Of a DNA stretch of 64,000 nucleotides, positions 1-7,977 are shown one piece after another. The notes beneath the pieces are model-generated. The model saw only the letters and a program-made list of their open reading frames with translations, was not told the DNA's origin and made no database searches. Each line of letters opens with the position of its first letter. Position 1 is the first letter of the stretch. This stretch comes from Oscillatoriaceae cyanobacterium Prado104 (GTDB taxonomy: Bacteria; Cyanobacteriota; Cyanobacteriia; Cyanobacteriales; Microcoleaceae), in contig JALOON010000020.1 in assembly GCA_025454405.1 (NCBI GenBank), positions 1 through 64,000 of the forward strand, written 5' to 3'. A program made the translations under genes and the position numbers.

Positions 1-97
1 ATGTCTTCTACTTAAAACTTTGTCATCGCCTGAAAAGCTTTATCTGCTAGGGTTTCAGCCTACTTTGCCCCTGGTGACAGCTTCGCTAGATCTACCC
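1..97. mobile_element. Possible insertion-sequence end abutting the truncated old yellow enzyme gene
   Basis: The adjoining flavin oxidoreductase loses homology abruptly at a TAG stop near position 98. The 97 bases beyond it do not continue the protein in any frame. The segment resembles IS-end noncoding DNA by general look only; no inverted partner or target duplication can be seen because the window begins here. It could equally be a deletion junction. Confidence 0.25.
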
Positions 98-937
98 CTA
101 GCCGGGAGCAATGGGGATTTTAGCCGTTGGTAAAATTCCTCCAGACGAACAGTCAATTAAATCTACACCCAAAGATTTAAGTTTGTCCGCTAGTGCAATA
201 CTCTGGTTGATATCCCAGCCATTCTCCAACCAATCCGTCGCCGAAATTCTCACCCAGAGCGGATAATTATCAGGTAAAATCTCGCGTATTCCCCGGACAA
301 TTTCTCTGAGAAAACGGGTACGGTTTTCAAAGCTACCCCCATACTCATCTTCTCGGTCATTGCTCAGGGGTGAAAGAAATTGGTGAATCAGGTAGCCATG
401 AGCGCCGTGGATTTCTATTACTTTAAACCCAGCATTTACAGAACGCTTCGCAGCTTCCACAAAGGCATGAGTAACTTGCCTAATTTCCTCAATACTCAGC
501 GCTTGGGGAATGGGGTTATTATCGCTGAAAGGTTTAGCACTGCTCGAAACTAAAGGACGCCAACCACCTTCTGATTCATCAAGAACTTTTCCTCCCTGAG
601 AAGGAGGTGCTGTTCCAGCTTTTCTACCAGCATGGGCTAGTTGAATCCCTGCGATCGCTCCAAAATTTTGAATCAGGGCGACAGTTTTTGCTAAAGCTTC
701 GCCCTGTCCGTCAGTCCAAATACCCAAATCTTGGGGGCTGATGCGTCCCCTTGGCTCGACTGCGGCGGCTTCTGTTAAAACTAAACCCGCGCCGCCTACT
801 GCGCGAGTTGTCAGATGAATCAAGTGCCAATCAATGGCGTACCCATCGGTGCTGGAATACTGACACATGGGTGAAACTGCAATGCGGTTGCGAAAGGTAA
901 CTCCCCTTTGGCTGAACGGTTCAAATAAGTGAGTCAT
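98..937 (-). CDS. NADH:flavin oxidoreductase / old yellow enzyme (YqjM-like), 3'-truncated
   Basis: This is an FMN-dependent ene-reductase of the old yellow enzyme family, cytosolic, which reduces activated C=C bonds with NAD(P)H. The N-terminal FMN region has SPMCQYSS (residues 22-29, with the redox-tuning Cys of YqjM-type enzymes), IQLAHAGRK (98-106), the substrate-binding HGAH pair (177-180) and NDREDEYGGSFENR (193-206). The family is usually 340-370 residues long. This protein stops at 279, just after IPIAPG, so the last strands of the barrel and the FMN-phosphate site are missing. It is probably a broken gene, interrupted at its 3' end. A promoter and operator pair lies upstream at 1013-1087 but points away from it, towards the next gene. 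Confidence 0.85.
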   Translation of the reverse strand: MTHLFEPFSQRGVTFRNRIAVSPMCQYSSTDGYAIDWHLIHLTTRAVGGAGLVLTEAAAVEPRGRISPQDLGIWTDGQGEALAKTVALIQNFGAIAGIQLAHAGRKAGTAPPSQGGKVLDESEGGWRPLVSSSAKPFSDNNPIPQALSIEEIRQVTHAFVEAAKRSVNAGFKVIEIHGAHGYLIHQFLSPLSNDREDEYGGSFENRTRFLREIVRGIREILPDNYPLWVRISATDWLENGWDINQSIALADKLKSLGVDLIDCSSGGILPTAKIPIAPG

Positions 938-1012
938 GGGTTTAACCTCAAAAACGTCAAAGCCAGATCGTTAATCAATTGTTAACAAAGAGTAACTTGT
1001 TCGATTCAGGAC

Positions 1013-1041
1013 TTGCTTTTCTTTTTTGTTTGTGTGATACT
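1013..1041 (+). promoter_or_regulatory. Sigma70-type promoter upstream of a conserved operator
   Basis: -35 TTGCTT (1013-1018), a 17-bp spacer and an extended -10 TGTGATACT (hexamer GATACT 1036-1041). The same layout, with a TG-extended -10 and the operator 20 bp further on, recurs before the GST, ssuD and aldo/keto reductase genes. It reads rightwards towards the SDR gene at 1458, which would give a long (about 400 nt) leader. Confidence 0.5.
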
Positions 1042-1061
1042 CCTAGCTATTCTCAGCAAAC

Positions 1062-1087
1062 TACTGTTTATCTACCGATTTACAGTT
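1062..1087 (+). promoter_or_regulatory. Cluster operator, copy 1 (TACTGTT-N12-TACAGTT)
   Basis: Two 7-bp half-sites, with starts exactly 19 bp apart, lie 20 bp after the -10 element. The spacer TATCTACCGATT matches the TCTACC/TCTATC and ACCGATT cores of the other copies. This is one of eight such sites in the first 17 kb. The site lies between the divergent OYE and SDR genes and could serve both. Confidence 0.6.
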
Positions 1088-1457
1088 GTTTGCATTATAG
1101 CATTTCCGATTGGCTGGTGGATTCGATCGATGAGCATCCCAAAACCCATGAATAGATAAGCAAATAAGCTGTTAGCTTCAGCTAGCTCGCGCTGAAGCAA
1201 TAATCTTGAATATCAAGGAGTAGCGAACCTGTGGATGATTCAATGGAAGCGACTCCCATTGCTCGCTGTGACGCTGCGAATTTTGCGCCGATTGTTTTTG
1301 CGATCGCATCAAAATCTCTTCTGGCTATTTAATGGCGGATAATGCCGATCCTCAGGATTAAATCTTTGCTTTTTCTTCAATGGAATGGGCTGTGGGGCGA
1401 TCGTTTCCGACGACTCAGAGCGACACTAATTGTATTTGACTTAAGTGAGGTTAAATT

Positions 1458-2252
1458 ATGGATCTAAATCTATTTGGTAAAACTGCAATCGTGACGGGAG
1501 GAAGTGCGGGAATTGGGCTCGCAACTGCCAAAGCGCTCTACAGTGAGGGAGCGAGTGTGGCGATCGCAGCCCGCAACCCAGAACGCCTGGAAAAAGCCGC
1601 AAATACCATCCGCGAATTGCCCAACCTTGGTAACAAAGTTCTCCCCATCAGCGCCGATCTAACTCAGGCAGAGGATATCGAGAAAGTCGTTTCCAAAACC
1701 CTTGCAGAGTTCGGGCGAATTGATATTTTAATCAATAACGCTGGCTCGGCACGTGCTGGCTCGTTCCTCGACCTCAGCGACGAGACATTTTTAGATGCTT
1801 GGAACTTAAAACTATTGGGCTATATTCGCTTGGTAAAAGCAGTAGTCCCCCATCTAAAAAGTCAGGGCGATGGGCGAATTGTCAACATCATTGGCGGGGC
1901 AGGACGCACGCCTCGGCCTAATTTTTTACCTGGCGGGACAACGAATGCGGCGCTGTTGAATTTCACGCGGGGAATTTCTAAAGAACTCGCTCAGGATAAT
2001 ATTCGCATTAATGCCATTTCGCCCGGTTTAACTGCAACAGAACGTGCTGAAGATTTAGCTCAGCAAACTGCCCAATCTCGCGGCATCAGCGTCGATGAGG
2101 TAAAAGCAGAATCTCTCAAAGCCATTCCGTTAGGAAAACTTGTGCAGCCTGAAGAAATTGCCGATTTAGCGCTATTTTTAGTGTCCGATCGAGCCGCTTC
2201 GATTACAGGAACGGAAATTCTGGTTGATGGCGGGCAAACTCCTGGGGTTTAA
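1458..2252 (+). CDS. SDR-family oxidoreductase with an altered active site
   Basis: This is a classical-length (264 aa) short-chain dehydrogenase/reductase. It has the Rossmann glycine motif TGGSAGIG (residues 13-20), NNAG (93-96), and a C-terminal SITGTEILVDGGQTPG typical of FabG-like enzymes. The usual catalytic YxxxK is absent. At the equivalent place (about residues 157-166) the sequence reads LPGGTTNAAL, so Tyr and Lys are replaced by Gly and Asn. It may therefore use a different mechanism or bind rather than reduce. ATG at 1458 follows GAGG a few bases upstream. It stands alone on the plus strand after a long leader carrying operator copy 1, so it is probably a member of the shared regulon. 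Substrate unknown. Confidence 0.85.
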   Translation: MDLNLFGKTAIVTGGSAGIGLATAKALYSEGASVAIAARNPERLEKAANTIRELPNLGNKVLPISADLTQAEDIEKVVSKTLAEFGRIDILINNAGSARAGSFLDLSDETFLDAWNLKLLGYIRLVKAVVPHLKSQGDGRIVNIIGGAGRTPRPNFLPGGTTNAALLNFTRGISKELAQDNIRINAISPGLTATERAEDLAQQTAQSRGISVDEVKAESLKAIPLGKLVQPEEIADLALFLVSDRAASITGTEILVDGGQTPGV

Positions 2253-2272
2253 GCGTTCTTAAGCATCAGTTC

Positions 2273-2328
2273 GTAGTAAGGACTTTAGTCCTTATCCGTC
2301 ATCCCTTAAGGACTGAAGTCCTTACTAC
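2273..2328. repeat. Intergenic hairpin repeat (GTAGTAAGGACTTTAGTCC family)
   Basis: A near-perfect inverted repeat of about 22-bp arms with a 12-bp loop. A second member of the same family, with 21-bp arms, lies at 59418-59468. It could act as a bidirectional terminator for the SDR gene. The similar sequence in two distant intergenic places points to a dispersed repeat. Confidence 0.75.
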
Positions 2329-2386
2329 AAACAATTTTTATTATGGTAATGGGTAATTGCATTAACAGACTTTTGCCGTCTTAACA

Positions 2387-2428
2387 ATTACCCATTACCC
2401 ATTACCCATTACCCATTACCCATTCCCA
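2387..2428. repeat. Heptanucleotide STRR (ATTACCC)n
   Basis: About five to six tandem ATTACCC units end just before the stop codon of the flavin monooxygenase gene. Heptameric short tandem repeats are a known feature of filamentous cyanobacterial genomes. A reverse-complement-like GGGTAAT stretch lies at about 2345-2358. Confidence 0.8.
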
Positions 2429-3613
2429 TCAGGAATATTGAGTCACCGTTGGCAATTCGTGATTTAACAACCAATTGCCGATATCTCGCAGCTTGTAGTC
2501 TACTGGATCGTGGAGGGTAAAGGTTCGCAAATCGCGCCAGTAACGGTCAAAACCGTATTTTGTGGCTGTAGAACGAGTACCCATGACTTCAAAAATGCGG
2601 GTGGTTATATCTAAGCCGGATTTTGTGGCTAAAGCTTTGGCGGCGGAAACTGCGATCGCAATTTCACCCCGTTCTTGATGGGTGAGTGCGTCGCCTTTTT
2701 TCCAAGCGGCTTGGAGTTTCAGCGCTGCTGTATCAGCAAGTGCGATCGCGGCTTTCAATTGAATCCAAAATTCCCCATAAGTATGCACGATATAGGGGTC
2801 TTTTGTGGCACTATCTACACCCGATCCAATCCAGGGTCGAGTTTGGGTTTTGGTGTATTCTTTGGCTGCCTTAAATGCACCTTTGGTAATTCCCAAATAA
2901 ACGTAGGTTTTTGTTAGTTGAGCCACAATACCGAGAAAGGTGGCAAAGGCACCATCGGGATTGGGTGGTGGGCCGAGAATCTCATCTTCGGCCACCAAAA
3001 CATTATTAAATGTGAAACTGCCGCTAGCGGTGCGTCGTTGTCCGATGTTGTCCCAATCGTCGTTATAAACTAATCCTTCCCGATCTTTGGGAATGACGAA
3101 AATAATCGGCAATTCCACACCTTCTTGCACGGCTGAAAATACCCGATAGTCTGCTTCAATTACCCCAGTGCCAAAACTTTTAATGCCATTGACTCGGAAA
3201 TCATTGCCTTCTGGTGCAATTTTGAGCCGAGTGTCGCGGGTGTTAATCGCATTACCCCAAAACAGATTTTTTTCGGCAGTTTCCCGATAATATCGTTCTG
3301 CTTGGGCGGGCGTTCCCGATACTTGACCCAATGCGGTTAAGTTTAAATGGTTGCCGTACAATTGTCCGATCGAACCGTCAGCTTTAGACAGTTTTAGGAT
3401 AACTTTAAATGCTTCTACCCAAGTGGCTCCCGCGCCGCCGTATTCTTGAGGTACGACGAGGGGAAGTAACCCGGTTTGCCGCAATCGCTCAATTTCTTCA
3501 TCGGGCGTCCCCGCTCTCAGATCGCGTGCGACAGCCGATTGTGCCAATTCTTGGGATAAAGAGTCTGCGATCGCATTGTAATCTTTGACTTCAATCTGTT
3601 CTATAACTGCCAT
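2429..3613 (-). CDS. Acyl-CoA-dehydrogenase-fold flavin monooxygenase (SfnB/DszC-like)
   Basis: This 394-aa protein has the acyl-CoA dehydrogenase fold: an N-terminal helical domain with the VVPQEYGGAGATW signature (about residues 53-66), a beta domain, and a C-terminal helical domain ending with the RTFTLHDPVDYK segment. The sequence resembles the SfnB/DszC branch, whose members use FMNH2 to oxygenate organosulfur compounds in sulfur-limited bacteria, rather than true beta-oxidation enzymes. An FMNH2 supplier (SsuE-like) is encoded at 18375. The ATG at 3613 has an AGGAGAAAT ribosome site just upstream. Regulon promoter and operator copy 2 lie 165-235 bp upstream. The substrate cannot be read from sequence. 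Confidence 0.85.
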   Translation of the reverse strand: MAVIEQIEVKDYNAIADSLSQELAQSAVARDLRAGTPDEEIERLRQTGLLPLVVPQEYGGAGATWVEAFKVILKLSKADGSIGQLYGNHLNLTALGQVSGTPAQAERYYRETAEKNLFWGNAINTRDTRLKIAPEGNDFRVNGIKSFGTGVIEADYRVFSAVQEGVELPIIFVIPKDREGLVYNDDWDNIGQRRTASGSFTFNNVLVAEDEILGPPPNPDGAFATFLGIVAQLTKTYVYLGITKGAFKAAKEYTKTQTRPWIGSGVDSATKDPYIVHTYGEFWIQLKAAIALADTAALKLQAAWKKGDALTHQERGEIAIAVSAAKALATKSGLDITTRIFEVMGTRSTATKYGFDRYWRDLRTFTLHDPVDYKLRDIGNWLLNHELPTVTQYS

Positions 3614-3776
3614 AATTTCTCCTCGATTAAGCGAATATGGATGTTTTCAGATGTTCGATGTCTGGCGGGTGTATTTGTAGCGCTGTAAAAAACTAACTTT
3701 TCAGTCTTTTACAAGGTCTGATACTGCGATCGCCAAGCTCAAGAGCGATCGATCGGATCGCTTTTAATCACTAAAA

Positions 3777-3802
3777 TACGGTAAATCTATCAAAATACCG
3801 TA
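3777..3802 (-). promoter_or_regulatory. Cluster operator, copy 2 (perfect TACGGTA-N12-TACCGTA)
   Basis: A perfect 7-bp inverted repeat with half-site starts 19 bp apart, upstream of the SfnB-like gene. It is the best-formed of the eight copies and defines the consensus. The spacer holds TCTATC, as in the copies at 8818 and 14919. Confidence 0.65.
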
Positions 3803-3819
3803 CTTTAACTTTAAAGCAG

Positions 3820-3847
3820 ACTATCACAAGCATTCAGGAAAAATCAA
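3820..3847 (-). promoter_or_regulatory. Promoter of the SfnB-like gene
   Basis: On the minus strand: -35 TTGATT (3842-3847), a 16-bp spacer, and a TGT-extended -10 GATAGT (3820-3825), followed 17 bp later by the operator. It matches the arrangement before the nitroreductase and ssuB-like genes. Confidence 0.5.
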
Positions 3848-4043
3848 GTCTTGCAACTGCGGGAATTTGTTAAGTTTCTTTAAGCCAGCATTAGCTGGCG
3901 CTGAATTGGACAGCAGGATTGCAGGTTGCCGCTCTTTCATCACTCTAAGTGGAGAATATTGTGCAACCCTTTTAAGACTAAATGCTATATTGCAGATTCT
4001 CAAACATCTGGGACGAATTGCGAGTGAATCTTGAAGAAGTTTA

Positions 4044-4178
4044 TTAGTAACTCAGATCTTGCACCATTCTCCATAAGCCCAGCAAGAAACCGGGGTTTTG
4101 ACGAAAAATGTTCGTTTTGATGCAGAGTCTTGGCCAAAAACCCGGTTTCTGACATTGGTGCAAGAACTCAGTTAGTAA
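4044..4178. mobile_element. MITE-like element with 25-bp terminal inverted repeats
   Basis: The ends are near-perfect inverted copies of TTAGTAACTCAGATCTTGCA plus CCATT. A second nested inverted pair, AGAAACCGGGGTTTT / AAAACCCGGTTTCT, lies at about 4086-4150. It is about 135 bp long with no coding capacity. The right end supplies the TAA stop of the HAD gene, so the element probably inserted at or trimmed the 3' end of that gene. Confidence 0.6.
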
Positions 4179-4831
4179 CATATTTTTTCCAAAAATTCTG
4201 GAATCTCATCGGGAGAATCAGCAATCAAATCGGCACAATGCGATCGCAATTCTTGCTCAGTTCCATAGCCATAAGTTACGCCAATCGTATAAACATTATG
4301 GCGCTTGGCTCCCAGGATGTCGTATTTGCGATCGCCTACCATAATTGTAGAAGCAGGGCAAATATTTTCGGTCAGTAAAATGTGGAAAATTAACTCACCT
4401 TTATCGCTCCGAGTTCCGTCAAATTCGCTCCCGTAAACGCCATCAAACAGCGATAATATATCAAAATGTTCGAGAATGCGCGCGGCATAAATATGCGGTT
4501 TAGAAGTCGCCACAAAAGTTTTATAACCAGCCGATCTAATGGTTTTTAAGGTTGCTATAATTTCAGGATAAAGTGAGTTTTCAAACAATCCGATCGCAGA
4601 ATAGCGACGGCGATAAAGTGAAAGTGCTTGCTCGATTGCCCGATCGTCCGAGGTTTTCAGTAATTGCGAAAAAGAACCTTTTAATGGCGGGCCAATGCAC
4701 CAATGCAATTCATCAGCATTCGGCGGTGCGTGACCGAGTTCAGAGAGAGCATACTGAATGCACCGAGTAATGCCAGGTTTGGGATCGGTCAGCGTTCCGT
4801 CTAGATCGAAAAGGACAGCGCGGGAAAGCAT
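4172..4831 (-). CDS. HAD-family phosphatase (phosphoglycolate phosphatase-like)
   Basis: A haloacid-dehalogenase-superfamily hydrolase (219 aa). It shows motif I DLDGTLTD (residues 9-16, Asp nucleophile and general acid), motif II VATSK, a motif III lysine in RSDKGELI, and motif IV MVGDRKYDILGA. A helical cap lies between motifs I and II. It is of the Gph/YrfG kind, acting on small phosphate esters such as phosphoglycolate or nucleotides; the substrate is not determined. It starts 29 bp downstream of the DODA-like gene on the same strand, so the two are probably co-transcribed. The C-terminus ends inside the MITE-like element at 4044-4178, so its last residues may be non-native. Confidence 0.88.
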   Translation of the reverse strand: MLSRAVLFDLDGTLTDPKPGITRCIQYALSELGHAPPNADELHWCIGPPLKGSFSQLLKTSDDRAIEQALSLYRRRYSAIGLFENSLYPEIIATLKTIRSAGYKTFVATSKPHIYAARILEHFDILSLFDGVYGSEFDGTRSDKGELIFHILLTENICPASTIMVGDRKYDILGAKRHNVYTIGVTYGYGTEQELRSHCADLIADSPDEIPEFLEKICY

Positions 4832-4860
4832 TTTGGTAAATATTTACTCTTTAAATTGTT

Positions 4861-5208
4861 CTAACCTGCCCTTAAAACCTCAATATTTAACTTTAGTTTC
4901 TCTCCCAACCATAGGGCACGATTTGTATGGTCTGCCACAGCATCCCCCGTCTCAGGGTGAACCAGAATATCCAACCCCTCGCGATGAAGCATTAACCACG
5001 GCACGACTCGATCGAACTGATTTGGTAAGAAGGCAACTTGATACATTGATTTCGGATGCGGGCCGATGGGTCGATCGTGCCAGCGCCCTAGCTGCACTTC
5101 AAATTGAGCGCCCAATCCTTCCCGCACGCGGGCAGCCGCATCGCGGGTATCGGTATCAAAATATACGTGGGCGTGAAAACCTGCAATCTCGATAGAATCT
5201 TTTTGCAT
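4861..5208 (-). CDS. DOPA 4,5-dioxygenase family protein (DODA-like)
   Basis: A small (115 aa) protein of the DOPA-dioxygenase-like family, in which members cleave catechols by extradiol chemistry. Visible hallmarks are FHAHVYFD (residues 11-18, with the two metal-ligand histidines), GPHPKSMYQV in the middle, and ILVHPETGDAVADHTNRALW towards the end. These are the conserved blocks of fungal and cyanobacterial DODA proteins. It is full length for the family. It is followed closely by the HAD phosphatase on the same strand. Whether the cell has a DOPA-like substrate is unknown, so the family name should not be taken as a proven reaction. Confidence 0.88.
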   Translation of the reverse strand: MQKDSIEIAGFHAHVYFDTDTRDAAARVREGLGAQFEVQLGRWHDRPIGPHPKSMYQVAFLPNQFDRVVPWLMLHREGLDILVHPETGDAVADHTNRALWLGEKLKLNIEVLRAG

Positions 5209-5374
5209 CGCTTTTAGCCGATCGTCTAATGTCCGGTCGATTACCTATAATTAGCAGCCGGGACACGGCACGAACAACATTATCTATTTGTCCGATAAAT
5301 CTATGATGCCGCGTCCCTGCGCAACGACTCCGTGAGTTTTTTTATCATGGGCAATTCAACGAACATCATATCAA

Positions 5375-6064
5375 TTAAAATGGCTCAACCCAAGGTCTTA
5401 ATTCTATTTCCCACGTCCAAGCACTTCGAGGTTGGCGCAGAATGTTGAGATAGGTTTGAGCGATCGCATCCGGGTCGAGCAAACTATCGGGTTTATCGGG
5501 GGATTCCAGACGAGTTGCAGAGCGAATTGCGCCATCAATCACAAAATGGGCTACATGAATATTCTGGGGAGCGAGTTCGCGGGCAATACTTTGAGCCAAA
5601 CCCCGCAAAGCAAATTTACCCATCGCAAAGGGTGCCGATCGAGGATAACCTTTAACACTTGCGGAAGCGCCTGTAAAAAAAATTGCTCCTTCGCCTAATT
5701 TCAACATCCGTTTGGCTGCTGCTTGTGCCACCAAAAAACCGCCGTAGGCCGTGATTTCTAACGCTTTGGCAACCTCGATTGGGTCAAGTTCAATTAGCGG
5801 CCCGGTAATTCGTAAAGCTGGATTGTAAATTACAACTGTTGGCGTTCCTAGCCGTTGTTCGACCCGATCGAAAAGTTGGTTCACATCATCAGGTTTAGCA
5901 GCATCAACAGCAAAACTTACGGCTCCAATTTCCTCAGATAAGGTGTTGAGTTTATCAATTCGCCGCGCCGCTAAAGCGACGGTGAAACCTTCTTTGGCAA
6001 ACAACCGGGCTAGGGATGCGCTCAATCCGCTACCAGTACCGATAATTAATGCGATTGTTGACAT
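5375..6064 (-). CDS. SDR-family oxidoreductase (catalytic Tyr replaced by Phe)
   Basis: A short-chain dehydrogenase of about 229 aa. The start is set at the second Met (MSTIALIIGTGSGLSASLA), which puts the Rossmann glycine motif at residues 8-14. The active-site Ser lies in FFTGASAS, and the expected YxxxK reads FAMGK (about residues 146-150), so the catalytic Tyr is Phe while Lys is kept. It is the second SDR in this cluster lacking the Tyr. No regulon operator is seen before it. Upstream on the same strand lies an alpha/beta-hydrolase remnant that may once have formed an operon with it. Confidence 0.82.
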   Translation of the reverse strand: MSTIALIIGTGSGLSASLARLFAKEGFTVALAARRIDKLNTLSEEIGAVSFAVDAAKPDDVNQLFDRVEQRLGTPTVVIYNPALRITGPLIELDPIEVAKALEITAYGGFLVAQAAAKRMLKLGEGAIFFTGASASVKGYPRSAPFAMGKFALRGLAQSIARELAPQNIHVAHFVIDGAIRSATRLESPDKPDSLLDPDAIAQTYLNILRQPRSAWTWEIELRPWVEPF

Positions 6065-6075
6065 TATTCGCCTCA

Positions 6076-6395
6076 CTACAGAACAAAAACCTTAAAACCC
6101 GATCGCGATCGCTCCAGTATAAACTCGCGCAGTTCGCGATTAAAGCGATCGCTATCTTCCCAAAATGGCGCGTGACCAATATAGGAATGATTACCCCACC
6201 GTAAGACAAACTGCTCAAAATCGGACGCTCTAGAGCGCCAGTGTGGTAATGACCGCTTGGATATCAACTGCCCGCAGTTTAGAATCCCCGCAAGCATTTT
6301 GGGGTTTTTCTGACAACCCGCGACCGCGCAAATCCAACGCTACCAGCCGAAAATTATCAGCCCGATCGGAACCCAATTGCTTGCGCCCGGTTAAT
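6076..6395 (-). pseudogene. Alpha/beta hydrolase remnant
   Basis: Two pieces of an alpha/beta-hydrolase survive on the minus strand in different frames. An early part (about 6300-6395) encodes FRLVALDLRGRGLSEKP, the conserved strand before the nucleophile elbow. A late part (about 6076-6230) encodes the catalytic-His segment GHAPFWEDSDRFNRELREF. The nucleophile-elbow region between them is missing, so roughly half the gene has been lost by deletion plus a frameshift. It lies just upstream of the SDR gene on the same strand. Confidence 0.65.
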
Positions 6396-6872
6396 TGACT
6401 TTCGATCGAGAAAATGGGTCTAAAACCCTGTCATTTTAGCGGAAATTCCCCCAGGTGCGGGGGAATTTTTATGTAAACCCCCAAGCGGTCGGGCGATCGG
6501 GCTGTTACCCTCGCCCGATTTAAATTAAATTTAAAGGCCGATAAAAACATCGGATTAAAGGGAATAAAATTGTTTTTTTTAAGCTTTATTTTTACAGCAT
6601 TAAACAAGTTTATTGCGTGTTAAAATTGAGGTTGCTAATTTCAAAATAGGCGTCAAATCATACATCTTAAGGCAGATGATGAACTGAAGTAGAAAAGAGA
6701 CGATCTACCTAGAGCGTGACGGCGCTTCATAGGTTCGATCGTTGAATTTGTCTTTTTTGTGGCAATACACAAAATGAGTCGGCAAGCGGAATCAACCGAA
6801 AGCCGACTGTTGTGTATTGACTTCGAGCGCCTATTTAAAAGGCATAAAAAAAGCTGTTTATTCGCAAACAAC
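6396..6872. other. Intergenic region with hairpins; no gene seen
   Basis: Apart from the terminator-like hairpin at 6443-6470 and a second GC-rich inverted pair (CGGTCGGGCGATCGGG with CCCTCGCCCGA, about 6485-6520), the stretch is AT-rich. It appears to be leader DNA for the DUF2808 gene. Confidence 0.5.
6443..6470 (+). terminator. Rho-independent terminator-like hairpin
   Basis: AATTCCCCC / GGGGGAATT arms with a 6-nt loop followed by a T run. No plus-strand gene ends close upstream, so it may be left from lost DNA. Confidence 0.55.
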
Positions 6873-7418
6873 ATGAAACGCATTCTTCCTTTTTCTACAA
6901 CCTTGTTTGTTGTTGGTGCTGGACTGTCTTTACTACCTTTCTCTGCAACTTATGCGGTTCCAAGAACTGATGGTACTATGACCTTGGCTCAATCGCGTTT
7001 GGTTGATACCGAGACAGCTTACATCGCAACCAGTGTTCGGGAAGCAACCTACTATTTCACGTTAGAAGTGCCAGCGACTGCCTCTCAACCACTCCAACAG
7101 GTAATCTTTACCCAGATAGAGGGTGTTGAAACCATTCGCTTTGATGAGAAAGATAGCCGTGCTTTTGAGGGGACATCCGATCGCAAAGGACAAAATCTAC
7201 CAGTCAGACTAGCACCAAGCGATCGCCAAAAAGATACTCTCACAGTAACGTTCGATCGACCCGTACAACCGGGTAAAACAGTTACTATTGCTTTGCGAGC
7301 TTTACGCAATCCCGATTATGAGGGCGTTTATTTATTCAATCTGACGGGGTTTCCCTCTACTGGGCAAACTAACGGTCAATCGATCGGTGTTGGTCGCCTG
7401 CAATTCTATCGGGATTGA
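6873..7418 (+). CDS. DUF2808 family secreted protein
   Basis: The start is placed at MKRILPFSTT (181 aa) because this gives a proper signal peptide: basic n-region, hydrophobic core, and cleavage near TYA|VP at about residue 28. The upstream in-frame extension is not signal-like. The mature part carries the DUF2808 pattern: VREATYYFTLEVPA, a QQVIFTQIEGVETIRF strand, VTFDRPVQPGKTVTIALRA, NPDYEGVYLFNLTGFP and GVGRLQFY at the end. DUF2808 proteins are widespread in cyanobacteria and are exported; the function is unknown. It is followed by a strong terminator at 7528. Confidence 0.88.
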   Translation: MKRILPFSTTLFVVGAGLSLLPFSATYAVPRTDGTMTLAQSRLVDTETAYIATSVREATYYFTLEVPATASQPLQQVIFTQIEGVETIRFDEKDSRAFEGTSDRKGQNLPVRLAPSDRQKDTLTVTFDRPVQPGKTVTIALRALRNPDYEGVYLFNLTGFPSTGQTNGQSIGVGRLQFYRD

Positions 7419-7527
7419 TGCCAGATTTGCCGATCGACTCACCTCTGAAAACTAGCGATCGCTTTGGTTTCGCATGCAAGGGCGAACGGCTACCGCACGC
7501 TACAAGAACGTGTAGTGAACAATCTAC

Positions 7528-7563
7528 GTACACCTTTTCTGACAAGGTGTACTTATTTTTTTA
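7528..7563 (+). terminator. Rho-independent terminator after the DUF2808 gene
   Basis: Perfect 9-bp arms GTACACCTT / AAGGTGTAC, a 7-nt loop, then a T-rich tail. It lies about 110 bp after the stop codon. Confidence 0.8.
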
Positions 7564-7649
7564 TTACAGGACAGCATTACATAAAAATCCTGGAAAAGCA
7601 ATTGTTGATGCGTTCAATTTAGAGCAGTTACGGATTTGCCAAAACTCGC

Positions 7650-7678
7650 TTGCTTATCTGAGGCATCTGTGCCATACT
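7650..7678 (+). promoter_or_regulatory. Promoter of the GST gene
   Basis: -35 TTGCTT (7650-7655), a 17-bp spacer, TGC-extended -10 CATACT (7673-7678). Operator copy 3 begins 20 bp later. The -10 region TGTGCCATACT is identical to that before ssuD. Confidence 0.55.
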
Positions 7679-7698
7679 AGGTGGCTGATACTATTAAC

Positions 7699-7724
7699 TC
7701 CTGTTTGTTGACCGATTTATAGGT
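7699..7724 (+). promoter_or_regulatory. Cluster operator, copy 3 (TCCTGTT-N12-TATAGGT)
   Basis: Half-sites are degenerate, but the spacing (19 bp) and the block AACTCC...GACCGATTTA match the copies at 1062 and 13602. It lies 254 bp before the GST start. Confidence 0.5.
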
Positions 7725-7977
7725 GTTTTAGCAAGTCGGGGATTCGATCGTTGGCTATGGGCGAGCGTCAGACAGTCACTTCTTTGAGGAGTGCTAGCTA
7801 AGTTGGACTCTGGTTAGAGAGAGTTTTTCGATCGAGTTAATTCTCAAAGAGGATATTGAATGTGACGGTAGCAACAATATTGATCGCTCAAAATACAATG
7901 CGTCGGTGGGGGAGGAGTATCAGAGTTTACAATCCCAAAAAAAAATTTTCAAACAGCTTAGAACCAGGAAATTGAAG

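Noticed and set aside
4758-5195. 145-codon plus-strand frame opposite the DODA and HAD genes
   Set aside because: A mirror frame of two well-recognised minus-strand genes. Low-complexity, unlike a folded protein.
7415-7711. 98-codon plus-strand frame after the DUF2808 gene
   Set aside because: It contains the DUF2808 terminator hairpin and part of the GST promoter, and has no protein-like composition.
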